Shown: positions 1 to 8,405 of the stretch, in pieces | Numbering within the stretch: the first letter of the stretch is position 1 | How the letters are laid out: each line of letters opens with the position of its first letter | Origin: Thiolapillus brandeum | Lineage (GTDB): Bacteria; Pseudomonadota; Gammaproteobacteria; Chromatiales; Chromatiaceae | Assembly: GCA_011051425.1 (NCBI GenBank) | Contig: DRLF01000454.1 | Location: forward strand, 1 to 9,950 | Direction of reading: 5' to 3' | Length of the DNA: 9,950 bases | Program-made: the position numbers and the translations under genes | Notes under the pieces: generated by a model | Told to the model about the DNA's origin: nothing | Databases searched by the model: none | Seen by the model: the letters and a program-made list of their open reading frames with translations, nothing else

Positions 1-29
1 AGCCAGAGCCGAGGAACACAATCTGCCCG

Positions 30-243
30 TACATGACCTGCAGGGATGTAGGGAATGCTGGTAACGCAGGATGCAGTTGCCAGTGCCTGTACATCGCCGC
101 TCCTGCGCATGACCTCCAGGGAAGGAGGAAATGCTGGAACTGCCGGGAGCAGTTCCAGTGCCCTGCGCCCGCGGCATACCGTCCGGGTATCTACGCCGTA
201 CCGCCGTCCCTGGCTCTTTACGGCATACCGTCCATCCCTGGAC
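30..243. repeat. Array of short hairpin repeats downstream of pnp
   Basis: I see no gene in the first 245 bases; the stretch is a chain of small inverted repeats. Two tandem units repeat with a 76-base period. Each has a short hairpin (stem CCTGC/GTAGG at 37-52, then CCTCC/GGAGG at 113-128) followed by a longer one (CTGG...CCAG at 58-83 with one bulged A, then a perfect 10-bp stem CTGGAACTGC/GCAGTTCCAG with loop CGGGA at 134-158). Further left-to-right come ATACC-GTCCG-GGTAT at 176-190, GCC-GTCCCT-GGC at 203-214 inside an outer GCCGTA/TACGGC pair (195-200 and 219-224), and GTCC-ATCCCT-GGAC at 230-243. Stems differ between units but stay paired, which suggests selection on structure or a palindromic repeat family. 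No repeat protein, transposase or CRISPR-type spacer pattern is visible. Whether it is transcribed is unknown. Confidence 0.7.
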
Positions 244-245
244 AT

Positions 246-270
246 AAAAAAACGGGGCCGAAGCCCCGTC
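246..270 (-). terminator. Intrinsic terminator of pnp and the whole operon
   Basis: Read on the minus strand this is ACGGGGC, loop TTCG, GCCCCGT, then a run of about seven T. A 7-bp GC-rich stem closed by a UUCG tetraloop and followed by a U tract is a classic strong rho-independent terminator. It starts 25 bases after the pnp stop codon. No T run follows the hairpin on the plus strand, so it should act in one direction only. Confidence 0.93.
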
Positions 271-294
271 TCTCAGCTGTTGTAGCCCGGGATT

Positions 295-2388
295 CTACTC
301 ATCCTCGCCCACAGCCTTCATGCTCAGCCGTATACGGCCCTGCTTGTCCACTTCCAGCACTTTCACCTTGATGATATCGCCTTCAGACAGCTTGTCGCTT
401 ACCTTCTCGACCCGCTCTTCGCTGATCTGGGAAATATGCACCAGGCCATCCTTGCCAGGCAGGATGGTAACGAAAGCGCCGAAATCCATGAGTTTGGCAA
501 CCTTGCCTTCATAGACCGTACCCACTTCCACATCGGCGGTGATCAGTTCGACACGCTTGCGCGCTTTCTCACCCGCCGCCTTGTCCACAGAGAAGATCTT
601 CACCAGGCCGCTGTCGTCGAGATCGACGGTCGCCCCGGTTTCTTCGGTAATGGAGCGGATAGTGGCGCCTCCCTTGCCGATGACATCACGGATCTTGTCC
701 GGATGAATACGGAAAGAGATGATACGCGGCGCATGCTCCGACATCTCCTGACGAGGCGCGTTGATAGCCTTGTTCATCTCTTCCAGGATATACATACGGC
801 CGTCTTTGGCCTGGGTCAGGGCGATATCCATGATCTCGCGGGTTATGCCCTGAATCTTGATGTCCATCTGCAGCGCGTTGATGCCATTTTCGGTACCGGC
901 AACCTTGAAGTCCATATCACCCAGATGATCCTCGTCGCCAAGGATATCGGTGAGCACAGCAAAGTCGTCGTTTTCCTTGATGAGGCCCATGGCCACGCCG
1001 GCCACCGGCGCCTTGATGGGCACGCCGGCATCCATCAGCGACAGGCTGGTGCCGCACACGGATGCCATGGAGGAGGAACCGTTGGATTCTGTGATTTCGG
1101 AAACGACACGCACGGAATACGGGAATTCTTCCAGTGTTGGCATCACGGACAGCACACCCCGCTTGGCGAGACGGCCATGACCGATCTCGCGGCGCTTGGG
1201 GCTGCCCACACGACCGGTCTCACCCACGCAGAAGGGAGGGAAGTTGTAGTGCAGCATGAACGGCTCGCGATAGGAACGGTCCAGTGCGTCCACGATCTGC
1301 GCGTCACGCTCGGTGCCCAGGGTCGTGATGACCAGTGCCTGCGTCTCACCACGGGTGAACAGTGCGGAGCCGTGAGTACGCGGCAGGACACCCGTCTTGA
1401 TGCTGATATTGCGCACAGTCTTGGTGTCGCGACCGTCGATGCGCGGCTCACCCGCCAGGATGCGGCTGCGCACGGTTTTCTTCTTGAGCTTGTCCAGTGC
1501 TGCTGCGACTTGGTCTTCACTCCACTGTGGCTCGTCTCCGGCACACAGGGCCTCGATGGCAGCAGCCTTGACGGCATCCAGCTTGGCGTAGCGCTCCATC
1601 TTGTCGGTAGTGGAATAGGCTTCACCAATGCCGGCACCGGCCACTTCTGCAACCTTCTGCACCAGCTCAGCATCTTCTTCCGGAACCGTGAACTCGATGA
1701 TTTCCTTACCCGCTTCAGCGGCAAGTTCCTTGATGGCTCCGATGGCGACCTGCATCTGTTCGTGGCCGAAGAGTACGGCGCCCAGCATGACTTCCTCGGA
1801 CAGCTCCCGTGCTTCGGATTCCACCATCAGAACGGCTTCATCTGTACCGGCAACCACCAGATCCAGATCGGTGATTTCACTCAGGCCGGTGCCGGGAGGA
1901 TTGAGCAGATACTGCCCGTCCTTGTAACCGACACGCGCCGCACCGATAGGTCCCTGAAACGGCAGACCCGAAATGGCCAGGGCAGCCGAGGTACCTATCA
2001 GAGAAGGAATCTCGGGATCGACATAGGGGTTGAGGGAGATGACCGTACAGATCACCTGGGTCTCATTTGTGTACCCCTTGGGGAACAGCGGACGGATGGG
2101 GCGGTCGATGAGGCGTGCAACCAGGATTTCCTTCTCGGAAGGACGACCTTCACGGCGGAAGAAACCACCGGGGATCTTGCCTGCCGCGTAAGTCTTTTCC
2201 TGGTAGTCGACCGTCAGGGGGAAGAAATCGCGTCCTTCCATAGCATGCTTGGACCCCACCACGGTGCACAGCACCACAGTGTCGTCCATGTTGATGATTA
2301 CCGCGCCGTCAGCCTGACGGGCAACTTCTCCGGTTTCCAGCGTCACTTTGTGGTCGCCGAACTGGAACTCTTTCTTGATTGCAGTCAC
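295..2388 (-). CDS. pnp: Polyribonucleotide nucleotidyltransferase (PNPase)
   Basis: PNPase degrades RNA 3' to 5' by phosphorolysis, releasing nucleoside diphosphates, and works in the cytoplasm as a trimer, often in the RNase E degradosome. The 697-residue protein has the full domain set: first RNase PH domain (about 10-230, with [12 protein letters not shown] at 76-87), helical linker (about 240-320), catalytic second RNase PH domain (about 322-545), KH domain (about 555-612, GKGG at 571-574) and S1 domain (about 620-692). The phosphate-binding GSSS (437-440) and the metal-binding aspartates of [11 protein letters not shown] (485-495) are intact. Length is near the family norm of about 700. 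The start codon is GTG, with AAGGA eight bases upstream; the protein aligns with the family from this point. It lies 38 bases after rpsO with no terminator between them, so it is probably co-transcribed. The long hairpin that precedes E. coli pnp and serves RNase III autoregulation is not seen. Confidence 0.99.
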   Translation of the reverse strand: MTAIKKEFQFGDHKVTLETGEVARQADGAVIINMDDTVVLCTVVGSKHAMEGRDFFPLTVDYQEKTYAAGKIPGGFFRREGRPSEKEILVARLIDRPIRPLFPKGYTNETQVICTVISLNPYVDPEIPSLIGTSAALAISGLPFQGPIGAARVGYKDGQYLLNPPGTGLSEITDLDLVVAGTDEAVLMVESEARELSEEVMLGAVLFGHEQMQVAIGAIKELAAEAGKEIIEFTVPEEDAELVQKVAEVAGAGIGEAYSTTDKMERYAKLDAVKAAAIEALCAGDEPQWSEDQVAAALDKLKKKTVRSRILAGEPRIDGRDTKTVRNISIKTGVLPRTHGSALFTRGETQALVITTLGTERDAQIVDALDRSYREPFMLHYNFPPFCVGETGRVGSPKRREIGHGRLAKRGVLSVMPTLEEFPYSVRVVSEITESNGSSSMASVCGTSLSLMDAGVPIKAPVAGVAMGLIKENDDFAVLTDILGDEDHLGDMDFKVAGTENGINALQMDIKIQGITREIMDIALTQAKDGRMYILEEMNKAINAPRQEMSEHAPRIISFRIHPDKIRDVIGKGGATIRSITEETGATVDLDDSGLVKIFSVDKAAGEKARKRVELITADVEVGTVYEGKVAKLMDFGAFVTILPGKDGLVHISQISEERVEKVSDKLSEGDIIKVKVLEVDKQGRIRLSMKAVGEDE

Positions 2389-2426
2389 TTGGATATTCCT
2401 TCGTTTGTGAAATTGCGACGCTGAAA

Positions 2427-2696
2427 TTAACGACGCAGGCCGAGACGTTTGATCAGATCACGATAGCGCTCTACATCCTTGCCTTTGAGATAGTCCAGCA
2501 GTTTGCGGCGGGAGTTGACCATGCGGATCAGACCCTGGCGGGAATGGTGATCCTTGTTGTGCTCCTTGAAGTGGGGCGTCAGATCGTTGATGCGCCAGGT
2601 CAGCAGCGCCACCTGAACTTCGGTGGAACCGGTATCGGTTGCACTCTTGCCATACTCTTCCACGATTTGCTTCTTGATCTCTGCACTCATTGACAT
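2427..2696 (-). CDS. rpsO: 30S ribosomal protein S15
   Basis: S15 is a primary 16S rRNA-binding protein that organises the three-way junction of the central domain and forms a bridge to the 50S subunit. The 89-residue product has the same length as E. coli S15 and carries its hallmark segments [13 protein letters not shown] (21-33), [13 protein letters not shown] (48-60) and the C-terminal [11 protein letters not shown] longer open frame reaches 2750, but the start at 2696 is chosen because GGAG sits seven bases before it and the N-terminus (MSMSAE) then aligns with the E. coli start. A second ATG two codons later is less well placed. In E. coli S15 represses its own translation by binding its mRNA leader; a leader of about 120 bases with hairpin potential is present here, but I cannot identify the S15 site in it. 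Confidence 0.98.
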   Translation of the reverse strand: MSMSAEIKKQIVEEYGKSATDTGSTEVQVALLTWRINDLTPHFKEHNKDHHSRQGLIRMVNSRRKLLDYLKGKDVERYRDLIKRLGLRR

Positions 2697-2774
2697 AATT
2701 GTTCTCCAAAATAAACCGTCGCCTGCGACATGCAACGTTCCGTCCGACAATGAGTTCAGGCGGAACTGGCGATT

Positions 2775-2797
2775 AAAAAACCCGGATAGGATTCCGG
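2775..2797 (-). terminator. Weak intrinsic terminator between truB and rpsO
   Basis: On the minus strand: CCGGA, loop ATCCTA, TCCGG, then G and six T. The stem has only five base pairs, so termination is probably partial. It lies 21 bases after the truB stop and about 80 bases before the rpsO start, in the only non-coding gap between truB and rpsO (2697-2818). It could separate S15/PNPase output from the upstream genes. I found no convincing promoter between it and rpsO. Confidence 0.5.
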
Positions 2798-2818
2798 AAG
2801 AAGGCGATTATCCTACAT

Positions 2819-3745
2819 TCAGTTGGAATTCGCCAATAAACGACGCGGAGCGACCCGCCCATCGTCATCGATTTCACCGACTCCGATAAAATGCTCATCG
2901 GCGCCATAGATGCGCACATAACCTTCGGTGGGCGCCTTTGGCACCTGCACCGGCTGTCCCTGCTTGATGTAAAAACTGCTGTCTGCACCCAGATGCACTG
3001 CAGGCCAGTGATTCAACCCCGTATCCATGGACAGCAACAACTGGTCGAGACCGTGCAATCCCTTTTCTTCCGACACCTGTTGCAGGGTTTCCATGCTTAC
3101 CATACCCTCCTCGTCGAAAGGACCGACCAGCGTGCGCCGCAGCGCCACCACATGTGCGCCCACTCCCAGGGCCTTGCCAATATCTTCCGCCAGGGTACGC
3201 ACATAAGTCCCTTTGGAACAATGCACCAGCAAATCGAATTCCGGTGCGTCGAAATTCAGCAGTTGCAGATCATAGATGGTAATGTTGCGCGCCTCACGTT
3301 CGACTTCGATACCCTGACGGGCCAGCTTGTACAAACGCTGACCGTTGTGCTTGACGGCGGAATACATGGGCGGCAGCTGTGAAATCTCACCGGTAAAATC
3401 AGCGAGTACGTCCTGTACCTGATCCCGGGTAATGTGGTTGGCAGGATGAGATTCGATGATCTCTCCTTCGGCGTCGCCGGTAGAGGTGGTTTCACCCAGC
3501 CTGACCCGCACCCGGTATCGTTTGTCCGCGTCCAGCAGGAAGGCGGAAATCTTGGTGGCGTTGCCGAAACACAGGGGCAGCAGCCCGGTGGCCAGGGGAT
3601 CGAGACTGCCGGTGTGTCCCGCTTTCTGCGCCTTGAACAGATGCTTTACTTCCTGCAGGGCGGCATTGGAGGTAATACCCAGGGGTTTGTCCAGCAGCAG
3701 TATCCCTGTAACATTCCTGCCCCGGGGTCGGCGGCGTCTACCCAT
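2819..3745 (-). CDS. truB: tRNA pseudouridine-55 synthase TruB
   Basis: TruB isomerises U55 to pseudouridine in the T loop of nearly all elongator tRNAs and also acts as a tRNA-folding chaperone. The 308-residue protein has the catalytic motif KAGHTGSLDPLATG (41-54), in which Asp49 is the predicted nucleophile, and the motifs LDKPLGITSN (18-27) and GTYVRTLAEDIG. The C-terminal part, from about residue 245, has a PUA-like fold pattern (YVRIYG...FIGVGEIDDDGRVAPRRLL). The length is normal for the family (E. coli 314). The start ATG overlaps the end of rbfA by eight bases and is preceded by AGGGAAGA, so translation is probably coupled to rbfA. Confidence 0.98.
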   Translation of the reverse strand: MGRRRRPRGRNVTGILLLDKPLGITSNAALQEVKHLFKAQKAGHTGSLDPLATGLLPLCFGNATKISAFLLDADKRYRVRVRLGETTSTGDAEGEIIESHPANHITRDQVQDVLADFTGEISQLPPMYSAVKHNGQRLYKLARQGIEVEREARNITIYDLQLLNFDAPEFDLLVHCSKGTYVRTLAEDIGKALGVGAHVVALRRTLVGPFDEEGMVSMETLQQVSEEKGLHGLDQLLLSMDTGLNHWPAVHLGADSSFYIKQGQPVQVPKAPTEGYVRIYGADEHFIGVGEIDDDGRVAPRRLLANSN

Positions 3746-4103
3746 CTTCTTCCCTGGTATCCGATGACACGGCCTTTTCGATCAGATCCGACAGCCGCTT
3801 TCCTTCTTCGATGGAACTGTCGTAGACGAATTTCAGCTCGGGCACGGTACGTGTCTTCATGATCTGTCCCAGGCGGCGGCGCAGGAAACTGGCGGCATGC
3901 CCCAGTACCTTGACGAAATAATCCGCCTCGTCCTTGTCCAGAACCGTGAAATAAATCTTGGCATGGGAGAGATCACGTGTGACGCGCACTTCCTGTATGG
4001 TGACTTCGGACAGACGCGGATCCTTGGCGGCATCACGCAGCAGCAATGCCAGCTCCCGGTGCATCTGCGCACCAATCCGGTCGCCGCGGTTGAATTCCCT
4101 CAT
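3738..4103 (-). CDS. rbfA: 30S ribosome-binding factor A
   Basis: RbfA binds immature 30S subunits near the 5' helix of 16S rRNA and is needed for late processing and cold adaptation. The 121-residue product is a single KH-like domain with the family pattern: N-terminal RGDRIGAQMHRELALLLRD (6-24), VRVTRDLSHAKIYFTVL (39-55), and the ending VPELKFVYDSSIEEGKRLSDLI (about 87-108). It is slightly shorter than E. coli RbfA (133 residues) and has an acidic tail. The gene starts 12 bases after the infB stop with AGGGAATC just upstream, and its last eight bases overlap truB, so it sits inside one transcript with both. Confidence 0.98.
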   Translation of the reverse strand: MREFNRGDRIGAQMHRELALLLRDAAKDPRLSEVTIQEVRVTRDLSHAKIYFTVLDKDEADYFVKVLGHAASFLRRRLGQIMKTRTVPELKFVYDSSIEEGKRLSDLIEKAVSSDTREEDG

Positions 4104-4115
4104 GATTCCCTGCCG

Positions 4116-6680
4116 TTACAGCTCGCGCTGAACCTCTGTCCGGGAGAACACTTCGATCTGATCTCCGGGCTTGACGTCATTGTAGTTCTTCACGCCGATA
4201 CCACACTCGGTGCCGGCCTTCACTTCCATGACATCATCCTTGTGGCGACGCAGGGATTCCAGCTCACCCTCGTAGATGACCACGTTATCGCGCAACACGC
4301 GTATGGGGCTGTTACGCTTGACCACGCCCTCCACCACCATGCAGCCTGCGATGGCACCGAGCTTGGAGGAACGGAACACGTCCCGTACTTCGGCCAGACC
4401 AATGATCTCTTCGCGGATTTCGGGTGACAACAGACCGGCTACAGCCTGTTTCACATCATCGATAACTTCATAGATGATGCTGTAGTAACGCAGATCCAGG
4501 TTGCTTTCCTCGATCACCTTGCGTGCGGCAGCGTCTGCCCGCACGTTGAAGCCGATGATCGCCGCGCCAGAAGTAAGCGCCAGGTTGGCATCTGACTCGT
4601 TGATACCGCCCACACCGGCGGCCACGATCTTAACCCGGGCCTCGTCAGTATGAATCTTCTGCAACGACTCTTTCAGCGCCTCGACGGAACCCTGTACATC
4701 TGCCTTGATGATGAGATTCACATAAGACACTTCGCCCTCACCCATACGGGTGAACATCTCATTGAGTTTGGCGGCTTTCTGTTCTGCCAGGCGCGAATCA
4801 CGCTGCTGCTCGCGGCGCATTTCCGCCACTTCCCGCGCTTTCTTTTCGTCCGGCAGGGCAGCCATGCTGTCTCCAGCCTGGGGCACACCGGACAAACCCA
4901 GCACCTCGACAGGTGTGGAAGGCCCGGCTTCTTTCACCATCTTGCCGTTTTCATTGAACATGGCCCGTACACGGCCGTATTCGACACCGGCCACCACGGC
5001 ATCACCCTGTTTCAGGGTGCCTGACTGTACCAGTACGGTTGCAACCGGGCCACGTCCCTTGTCGAGACTGGATTCCACCACGATACCCCGGGCATAGCCG
5101 GTAACCGGCGCCTTGAATTCAAGAATTTCTGCCTGCAGCAGGATGGCGTCCAGCAACTGGTCAACCCCTTCACCCGTCTTGGCGGAAACCTTGACGAACT
5201 GCGTATCACCACCCCAGTCTTCGGGCACGACTTCTTCCGCCACCAGTTCCTGCATTACCTTGTCAGGCTGTGCTTCGGGACGGTCGATCTTGTTCACAGC
5301 AACGATCATGGGTACACCTGCCGCCTTGGCATGCTGCACCGCTTCCTTGGTCTGGGGCATGACGCCGTCATCGGCAGCCACTACCAGAATAATGATATCC
5401 GTTGCCTGGGCACCCCGGGCGCGCATGGCGGAAAAAGCCGCGTGTCCCGGCGTATCCAGGAAGGTAACGGTGCCGTGACCTGTTTCCACACGATAGGCGC
5501 CGATATGCTGGGTAATGCCACCAGCCTCGCCGTCGGCCACCTTCGACTTGCGGATATAGTCCAGCAGGGAGGTCTTGCCGTGATCGACATGCCCCATGAT
5601 GGTGACCACCGGCGCACGCGGCACGGGCTCACCTTCGGGTTCATGGGCAATGGAAGCGATCAGTTTGTCTTCCACGTCTTCTTCCTTTTGGAAGATGACC
5701 TTGTGCCCCATCTCCTCCACCACCAGTGCGGCTGTATCCTGGTCCAGCACCTGGTTTATCGTAACCATCATGCCCATTTTCATCAGTTCCTTGATGACTT
5801 CTGCGGCTTTTACCGACATCTGCTGGGCGAGTTCGCCGACGCTGATGTTCTCGGGCACCTTGACTTCACGCACCACGGGTGCCGTCGGTTTCTGGAAGCC
5901 ATGATCCATGTCTGCCTGTGCGGCATCACGACCCCGGCTCTTGCGCGCCGGCTTGCGCCGTCCGCTCTTGCCGGCTGCCACGTGCAGCTCTTTACGGCCG
6001 CGACCGGGTTTACCGGCTTCCGCACGCCGCTGGGCCTTTTCCTTGCGCTCCCTGGCTTCCTGCTGGGTCTTGCGCTGTTCCTGCGCGCGGCGGGCAAGTT
6101 CGATATCCCGCTCCCGCTGCTGTTTTTCCGCTTCCGCCTTGGCGCGTTCTTCGTCTTCGGCCCGGGTACGCGCCTCTTCCTGACGCTTGCGTTCATCTTT
6201 CTCTGCCTGCAGCAGGGCTTCCTGCGCCTTGCGTCGCGCCAGTTCCTGCTCTTCGGCAAGACGGCGCTGCTCAGCCTGTTCGGCCAAGGCCTTTTTCGCC
6301 TCTTCCGCTTCCTTCAGCAGACGCTCCTGGTCCGTTTCGGCTGCCGGCGCTTTTGCATAGGTGCGCTTGCGCTTGACTTCCACATTCACGGTCTTGGCGG
6401 TGCGGGCCGCCCGCGCCGCAGGTGTGCGACCGGCTGATGCCGGCTGTTTGAGTTCGGTTGTCGTCTTGCGCTTGAGGGTGACCTTGCCGGTTTTGGCCGG
6501 ACTTTTCCCTCCCTTGCCATGACTGGCGCGCAGAAAATTCAGCAGCTCCAGCTTTTCCTTCGCTGTCACCGGATCATCGGCGCTGCTCTTGTTCAAACCT
6601 GCCTGGGCAAACTGCTCCAGGAGACGATCCACCGGTACGCCTACATCGGCGGCCAACTGGCTGACTGTAATATCGCTCAT
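4116..6680 (-). CDS. infB: Translation initiation factor IF-2
   Basis: IF-2 is the GTPase that brings formylmethionyl-tRNA to the 30S subunit and promotes 50S joining. The 854-residue protein has an N-terminal IF2_N domain (1-52), a highly charged Lys/Arg/Glu/Ala-rich helical spacer (about 115-225), a second IF2_N domain (about 270-335), the G domain (about 353-520) with GHVDHGKT (363-370), DTPGH (409-413), NKID (463-466) and SAK (499-501), then domain II (about 525-610), domain III (about 650-745) and the C-terminal fMet-tRNA-binding domain with GCMVVEG (779-785) and ECGIG (825-829). The long form is typical of proteobacteria (E. coli 890). It starts 12 bases after the nusA stop. The ribosome-binding site AAGGGGG overlaps the nusA TAA codon, which suggests coupled translation. 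Internal in-frame starts giving shorter forms, known in E. coli, cannot be judged here. Confidence 0.99.
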   Translation of the reverse strand: MSDITVSQLAADVGVPVDRLLEQFAQAGLNKSSADDPVTAKEKLELLNFLRASHGKGGKSPAKTGKVTLKRKTTTELKQPASAGRTPAARAARTAKTVNVEVKRKRTYAKAPAAETDQERLLKEAEEAKKALAEQAEQRRLAEEQELARRKAQEALLQAEKDERKRQEEARTRAEDEERAKAEAEKQQRERDIELARRAQEQRKTQQEARERKEKAQRRAEAGKPGRGRKELHVAAGKSGRRKPARKSRGRDAAQADMDHGFQKPTAPVVREVKVPENISVGELAQQMSVKAAEVIKELMKMGMMVTINQVLDQDTAALVVEEMGHKVIFQKEEDVEDKLIASIAHEPEGEPVPRAPVVTIMGHVDHGKTSLLDYIRKSKVADGEAGGITQHIGAYRVETGHGTVTFLDTPGHAAFSAMRARGAQATDIIILVVAADDGVMPQTKEAVQHAKAAGVPMIVAVNKIDRPEAQPDKVMQELVAEEVVPEDWGGDTQFVKVSAKTGEGVDQLLDAILLQAEILEFKAPVTGYARGIVVESSLDKGRGPVATVLVQSGTLKQGDAVVAGVEYGRVRAMFNENGKMVKEAGPSTPVEVLGLSGVPQAGDSMAALPDEKKAREVAEMRREQQRDSRLAEQKAAKLNEMFTRMGEGEVSYVNLIIKADVQGSVEALKESLQKIHTDEARVKIVAAGVGGINESDANLALTSGAAIIGFNVRADAAARKVIEESNLDLRYYSIIYEVIDDVKQAVAGLLSPEIREEIIGLAEVRDVFRSSKLGAIAGCMVVEGVVKRNSPIRVLRDNVVIYEGELESLRRHKDDVMEVKAGTECGIGVKNYNDVKPGDQIEVFSRTEVQREL

Positions 6681-6692
6681 GCCAATACCCCC

Positions 6693-8219
6693 TTACCCCT
6701 TGGGCTCGGATTCTGTTTCGTTTTCGGCTTCTTCAAACCAGGGCGCCCGTGCTGTCATGATCAGTTCACCGGCGCGCTTTTCATCCATGCCTTCAATTTC
6801 CATCAGTTCATCGACTGCCAGCTCCGCAAGGTCATCCATGGTGCTTACACCAATGGAAGCCAGTTGCAGAGCCAGGTCTTCGTTCATACCGTCCATGCCC
6901 AGCAGGTCTTCCGCCGGCTTGGCATCGGACAGGGATTCTTCCTGGGCAATCGCCCGGGTCAGCAATGCGTCACTGGCGCGGTTTCGCAGCTCTTCCACGA
7001 TATCCGCATCGAATTCCTCGATAGCCAGCAGTTCCTCTTCGGGAACATAGGCGATTTCTTCGATCGTGGTAAAGCCTTCCTGCGCAAGAATGACCGCCAC
7101 TTCCTCGTCCACATCCAGCTCTTCCATGAAGCCTTTGACGTACTGCTGAGCCTCTGCATCGGCTTTTTCCGCCAGTTCGTCCTCGCTCATGACATTGAGT
7201 GTCCAGCCTGTGAGCTGGCTGGCAAGGCGGATATTCTGGCCGCCGCTGCCGATAGCCTGGGACAGGTTCTCTTCCTTCACGGAGATGTCCATGGAATGGG
7301 CGTCTTCATCCACGACGATGGAGGCCACTTCCGCAGGCGACATGGCGTTGATAATGAACTGCGCAGGATTCTCGTCCCAGAGGATGATGTCCACGCGCTC
7401 ACCCGCCAGCTCATTGGAAACAGCCTGCACCCGTGAACCCCGCATACCCACGCAGGCACCCACGGGGTCGATGCGCGGATCGTTGGTACGCACGGCGATC
7501 TTGGCGCGACGGCCGGGATCGCGGGCAGCACCCAGAATTTCGATCAGGCCGTCGCCCACTTCCGGCACCTCCAGTTTGAACAGCTCGATGAGCAGTTCAG
7601 GCGCAGTGCGCGATACGAACAGCTGGGGGCCCCGCACATCGGTACGGATTTCCTTCAGAAAGCCGCGCAGCCGGTCGCCGATGCGTACCGGCTCCTTGGG
7701 AATGACTTCGCTGCGCGGAATGATGGCCTCGGCATTGCTGCCCAGGTCCATAATGATTGCACCGCGATCCAGGCGCTTGACCACGCCGGTAACCAGCTGG
7801 CCGACCTTGTCTTCGTAGGCTTCCACCACCTTGGCGCGCTCGGCTTCCCGCACTTTCTGCACGATGACCTGCTTGGCGGTCTGTGCTGCAATTCGGCCGA
7901 ACTCGATGGATTCCATCGGCTCTTCGACATAGTCACCGGGCTGAATATCGGGATTCTCGGCGCGCGCGGCGCTGAGCGTGATCTCCGATTTGGGGTTCTC
8001 CAGCACCGGTGTCTCGCTGTCATCCACTACCAGCCAGCGACGGAAGGTATCGTAATCACCTGTTTCGCGGTCGATCACTACACGCACTTCGATATCTCCA
8101 CCGTGCTTCTTGCGTGTGGCGGAGGCAAGCGCGGCCTCAATGGCTTCAAAAATAATATCCTTGTCGACTTCTTTTTCGTTAGAAACCGCGTCTACGACGA
8201 ACAGGATCTCTTTGGTCAT
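6693..8219 (-). CDS. nusA: Transcription termination/antitermination protein NusA
   Basis: NusA binds RNA polymerase and nascent RNA, stimulates pausing and intrinsic termination, and takes part in antitermination of rRNA operons. The 508-residue protein has the polymerase-binding N-terminal domain (1 to about 125), S1 domain (about 135-200), KH1 (GMRG at 258-261) and KH2 (GSGG at 324-327). It ends with two acidic repeats (about 362-428 and 437-503), whose paired similarity is visible in [18 protein letters not shown] and [18 protein letters not shown]. The two acidic repeats are the gammaproteobacterial long form (E. coli 495). GAGGG lies seven bases before the ATG. Unlike its tightly packed neighbours it is 186 bases from rimP, separated by a repeat-like element with terminator hairpins. 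In E. coli NusA represses its own operon, so these hairpins are candidate control points. Confidence 0.99.
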   Translation of the reverse strand: MTKEILFVVDAVSNEKEVDKDIIFEAIEAALASATRKKHGGDIEVRVVIDRETGDYDTFRRWLVVDDSETPVLENPKSEITLSAARAENPDIQPGDYVEEPMESIEFGRIAAQTAKQVIVQKVREAERAKVVEAYEDKVGQLVTGVVKRLDRGAIIMDLGSNAEAIIPRSEVIPKEPVRIGDRLRGFLKEIRTDVRGPQLFVSRTAPELLIELFKLEVPEVGDGLIEILGAARDPGRRAKIAVRTNDPRIDPVGACVGMRGSRVQAVSNELAGERVDIILWDENPAQFIINAMSPAEVASIVVDEDAHSMDISVKEENLSQAIGSGGQNIRLASQLTGWTLNVMSEDELAEKADAEAQQYVKGFMEELDVDEEVAVILAQEGFTTIEEIAYVPEEELLAIEEFDADIVEELRNRASDALLTRAIAQEESLSDAKPAEDLLGMDGMNEDLALQLASIGVSTMDDLAELAVDELMEIEGMDEKRAGELIMTARAPWFEEAENETESEPKG

Positions 8220-8253
8220 CGCGATACCCTCAATAATTTAGCAGCAGGTTGTT

Positions 8254-8276
8254 GAAAAACGCCGTTTTTCGACGGC
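8254..8276 (-). terminator. Terminator-like hairpin upstream of nusA
   Basis: On the minus strand: GCCGT, loop CGAAAA, ACGGC, then GTTTTTC. The five-bp GC-rich stem followed by five T resembles a modest intrinsic terminator in the direction of nusA, 35 bases before its start codon. It is formed by the nusA-proximal end of the repeat-like element. Activity is uncertain because nusA is essential in most bacteria and must be expressed past it. Confidence 0.45.
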
Positions 8277-8346
8277 CTGTGTGCAGCACAGGGATGTGCC
8301 GCCATCTCCAGGGACATCATGTCACTGAAAATAAATGAAGCAGAAG

Positions 8347-8375
8347 ATTGTATATTTCCGCTTCCGGGTTGAAAA
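8347..8375 (-). promoter_or_regulatory. Possible weak internal promoter for nusA
   Basis: On the minus strand TTTTCA (8370-8375, 4 of 6 consensus) is followed after 17 bases by TACAAT (8347-8352, 5 of 6 consensus) in an AT-rich stretch. It lies just after the terminator-like hairpin that follows rimP and could restart transcription toward nusA. The match is weak and could be chance. Confidence 0.25.
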
Positions 8376-8392
8376 AGCCCCTGAGAGGGCTT
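8372..8392 (-). terminator. Terminator-like hairpin directly after rimP
   Basis: On the minus strand: AAGCCCT, loop CTCA, GGGGCTT (one G-T wobble), then further T residues. It lies 13 bases after the rimP stop codon and has the layout of a rho-independent terminator with a short U tract. If active it would lower readthrough from rimP into nusA and the genes beyond. Confidence 0.55.
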
Positions 8393-8405
8393 GCTCAACA
8401 TCCTG

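Larger units (their letters stand above)
8245..8405. repeat. MITE-like palindromic element between rimP and nusA
   Basis: The 161 bases begin on the plus strand with CAGGTTGTTGAAAAACGCC and, read from the other end on the minus strand, begin with CAGGATGTTGAGCAAGCCC: 14 of 19 positions match, including 10 of the first 11. These look like imperfect terminal inverted repeats. The right end directly abuts the rimP stop codon. Removing the element leaves 25 bases before nusA, including its ribosome-binding site, which is a normal rimP-nusA spacing. Inside are nested palindromes: CCTGTG/CACAGG (8276-8292), GCAC-AGGGAT-GTGC (8286-8299) and GACATCATGTC (8313-8323). I see no open frame for a transposase and no clear target-site duplication. 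The insertion reading is an inference. Confidence 0.5.

Noticed and set aside
30..245. CRISPR array
   Set aside because: Only two long units, which differ from each other, with no identical repeats or unique spacers and no cas gene nearby.
33..371. Plus-strand frame of 112 codons at the left end
   Set aside because: It runs through the hairpin repeats, the pnp terminator and the end of pnp; its repetitive Gly/Asn/Ala/Cys composition comes from the repeats.
436..2424. Long 662-codon open frame on the plus strand opposite pnp
   Set aside because: It is antisense to a clearly conserved PNPase gene, has a His/Gly/Asp-rich composition with no recognisable domain, and is explained by GC-biased codon use in pnp.
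2697..2725. rpsO promoter TTGCAT-16-TATTTT
   Set aside because: The -10 box would overlap the ribosome-binding site, placing the start at or inside the coding region.
2697..2750. Extension of rpsO by 18 codons
   Set aside because: The ATG at 2696 aligns with the E. coli S15 start and has a well-placed GGAG.
5331..6437. 368-codon plus-strand frame opposite infB
   Set aside because: Antisense of the IF-2 gene; the Phe/Leu-rich second half merely mirrors the charged Lys/Glu/Arg spacer of IF-2.
6519..7436. 305-codon plus-strand frame opposite nusA and the infB start
   Set aside because: Spans two conserved minus-strand genes and has no recognisable family or ribosome-binding site.
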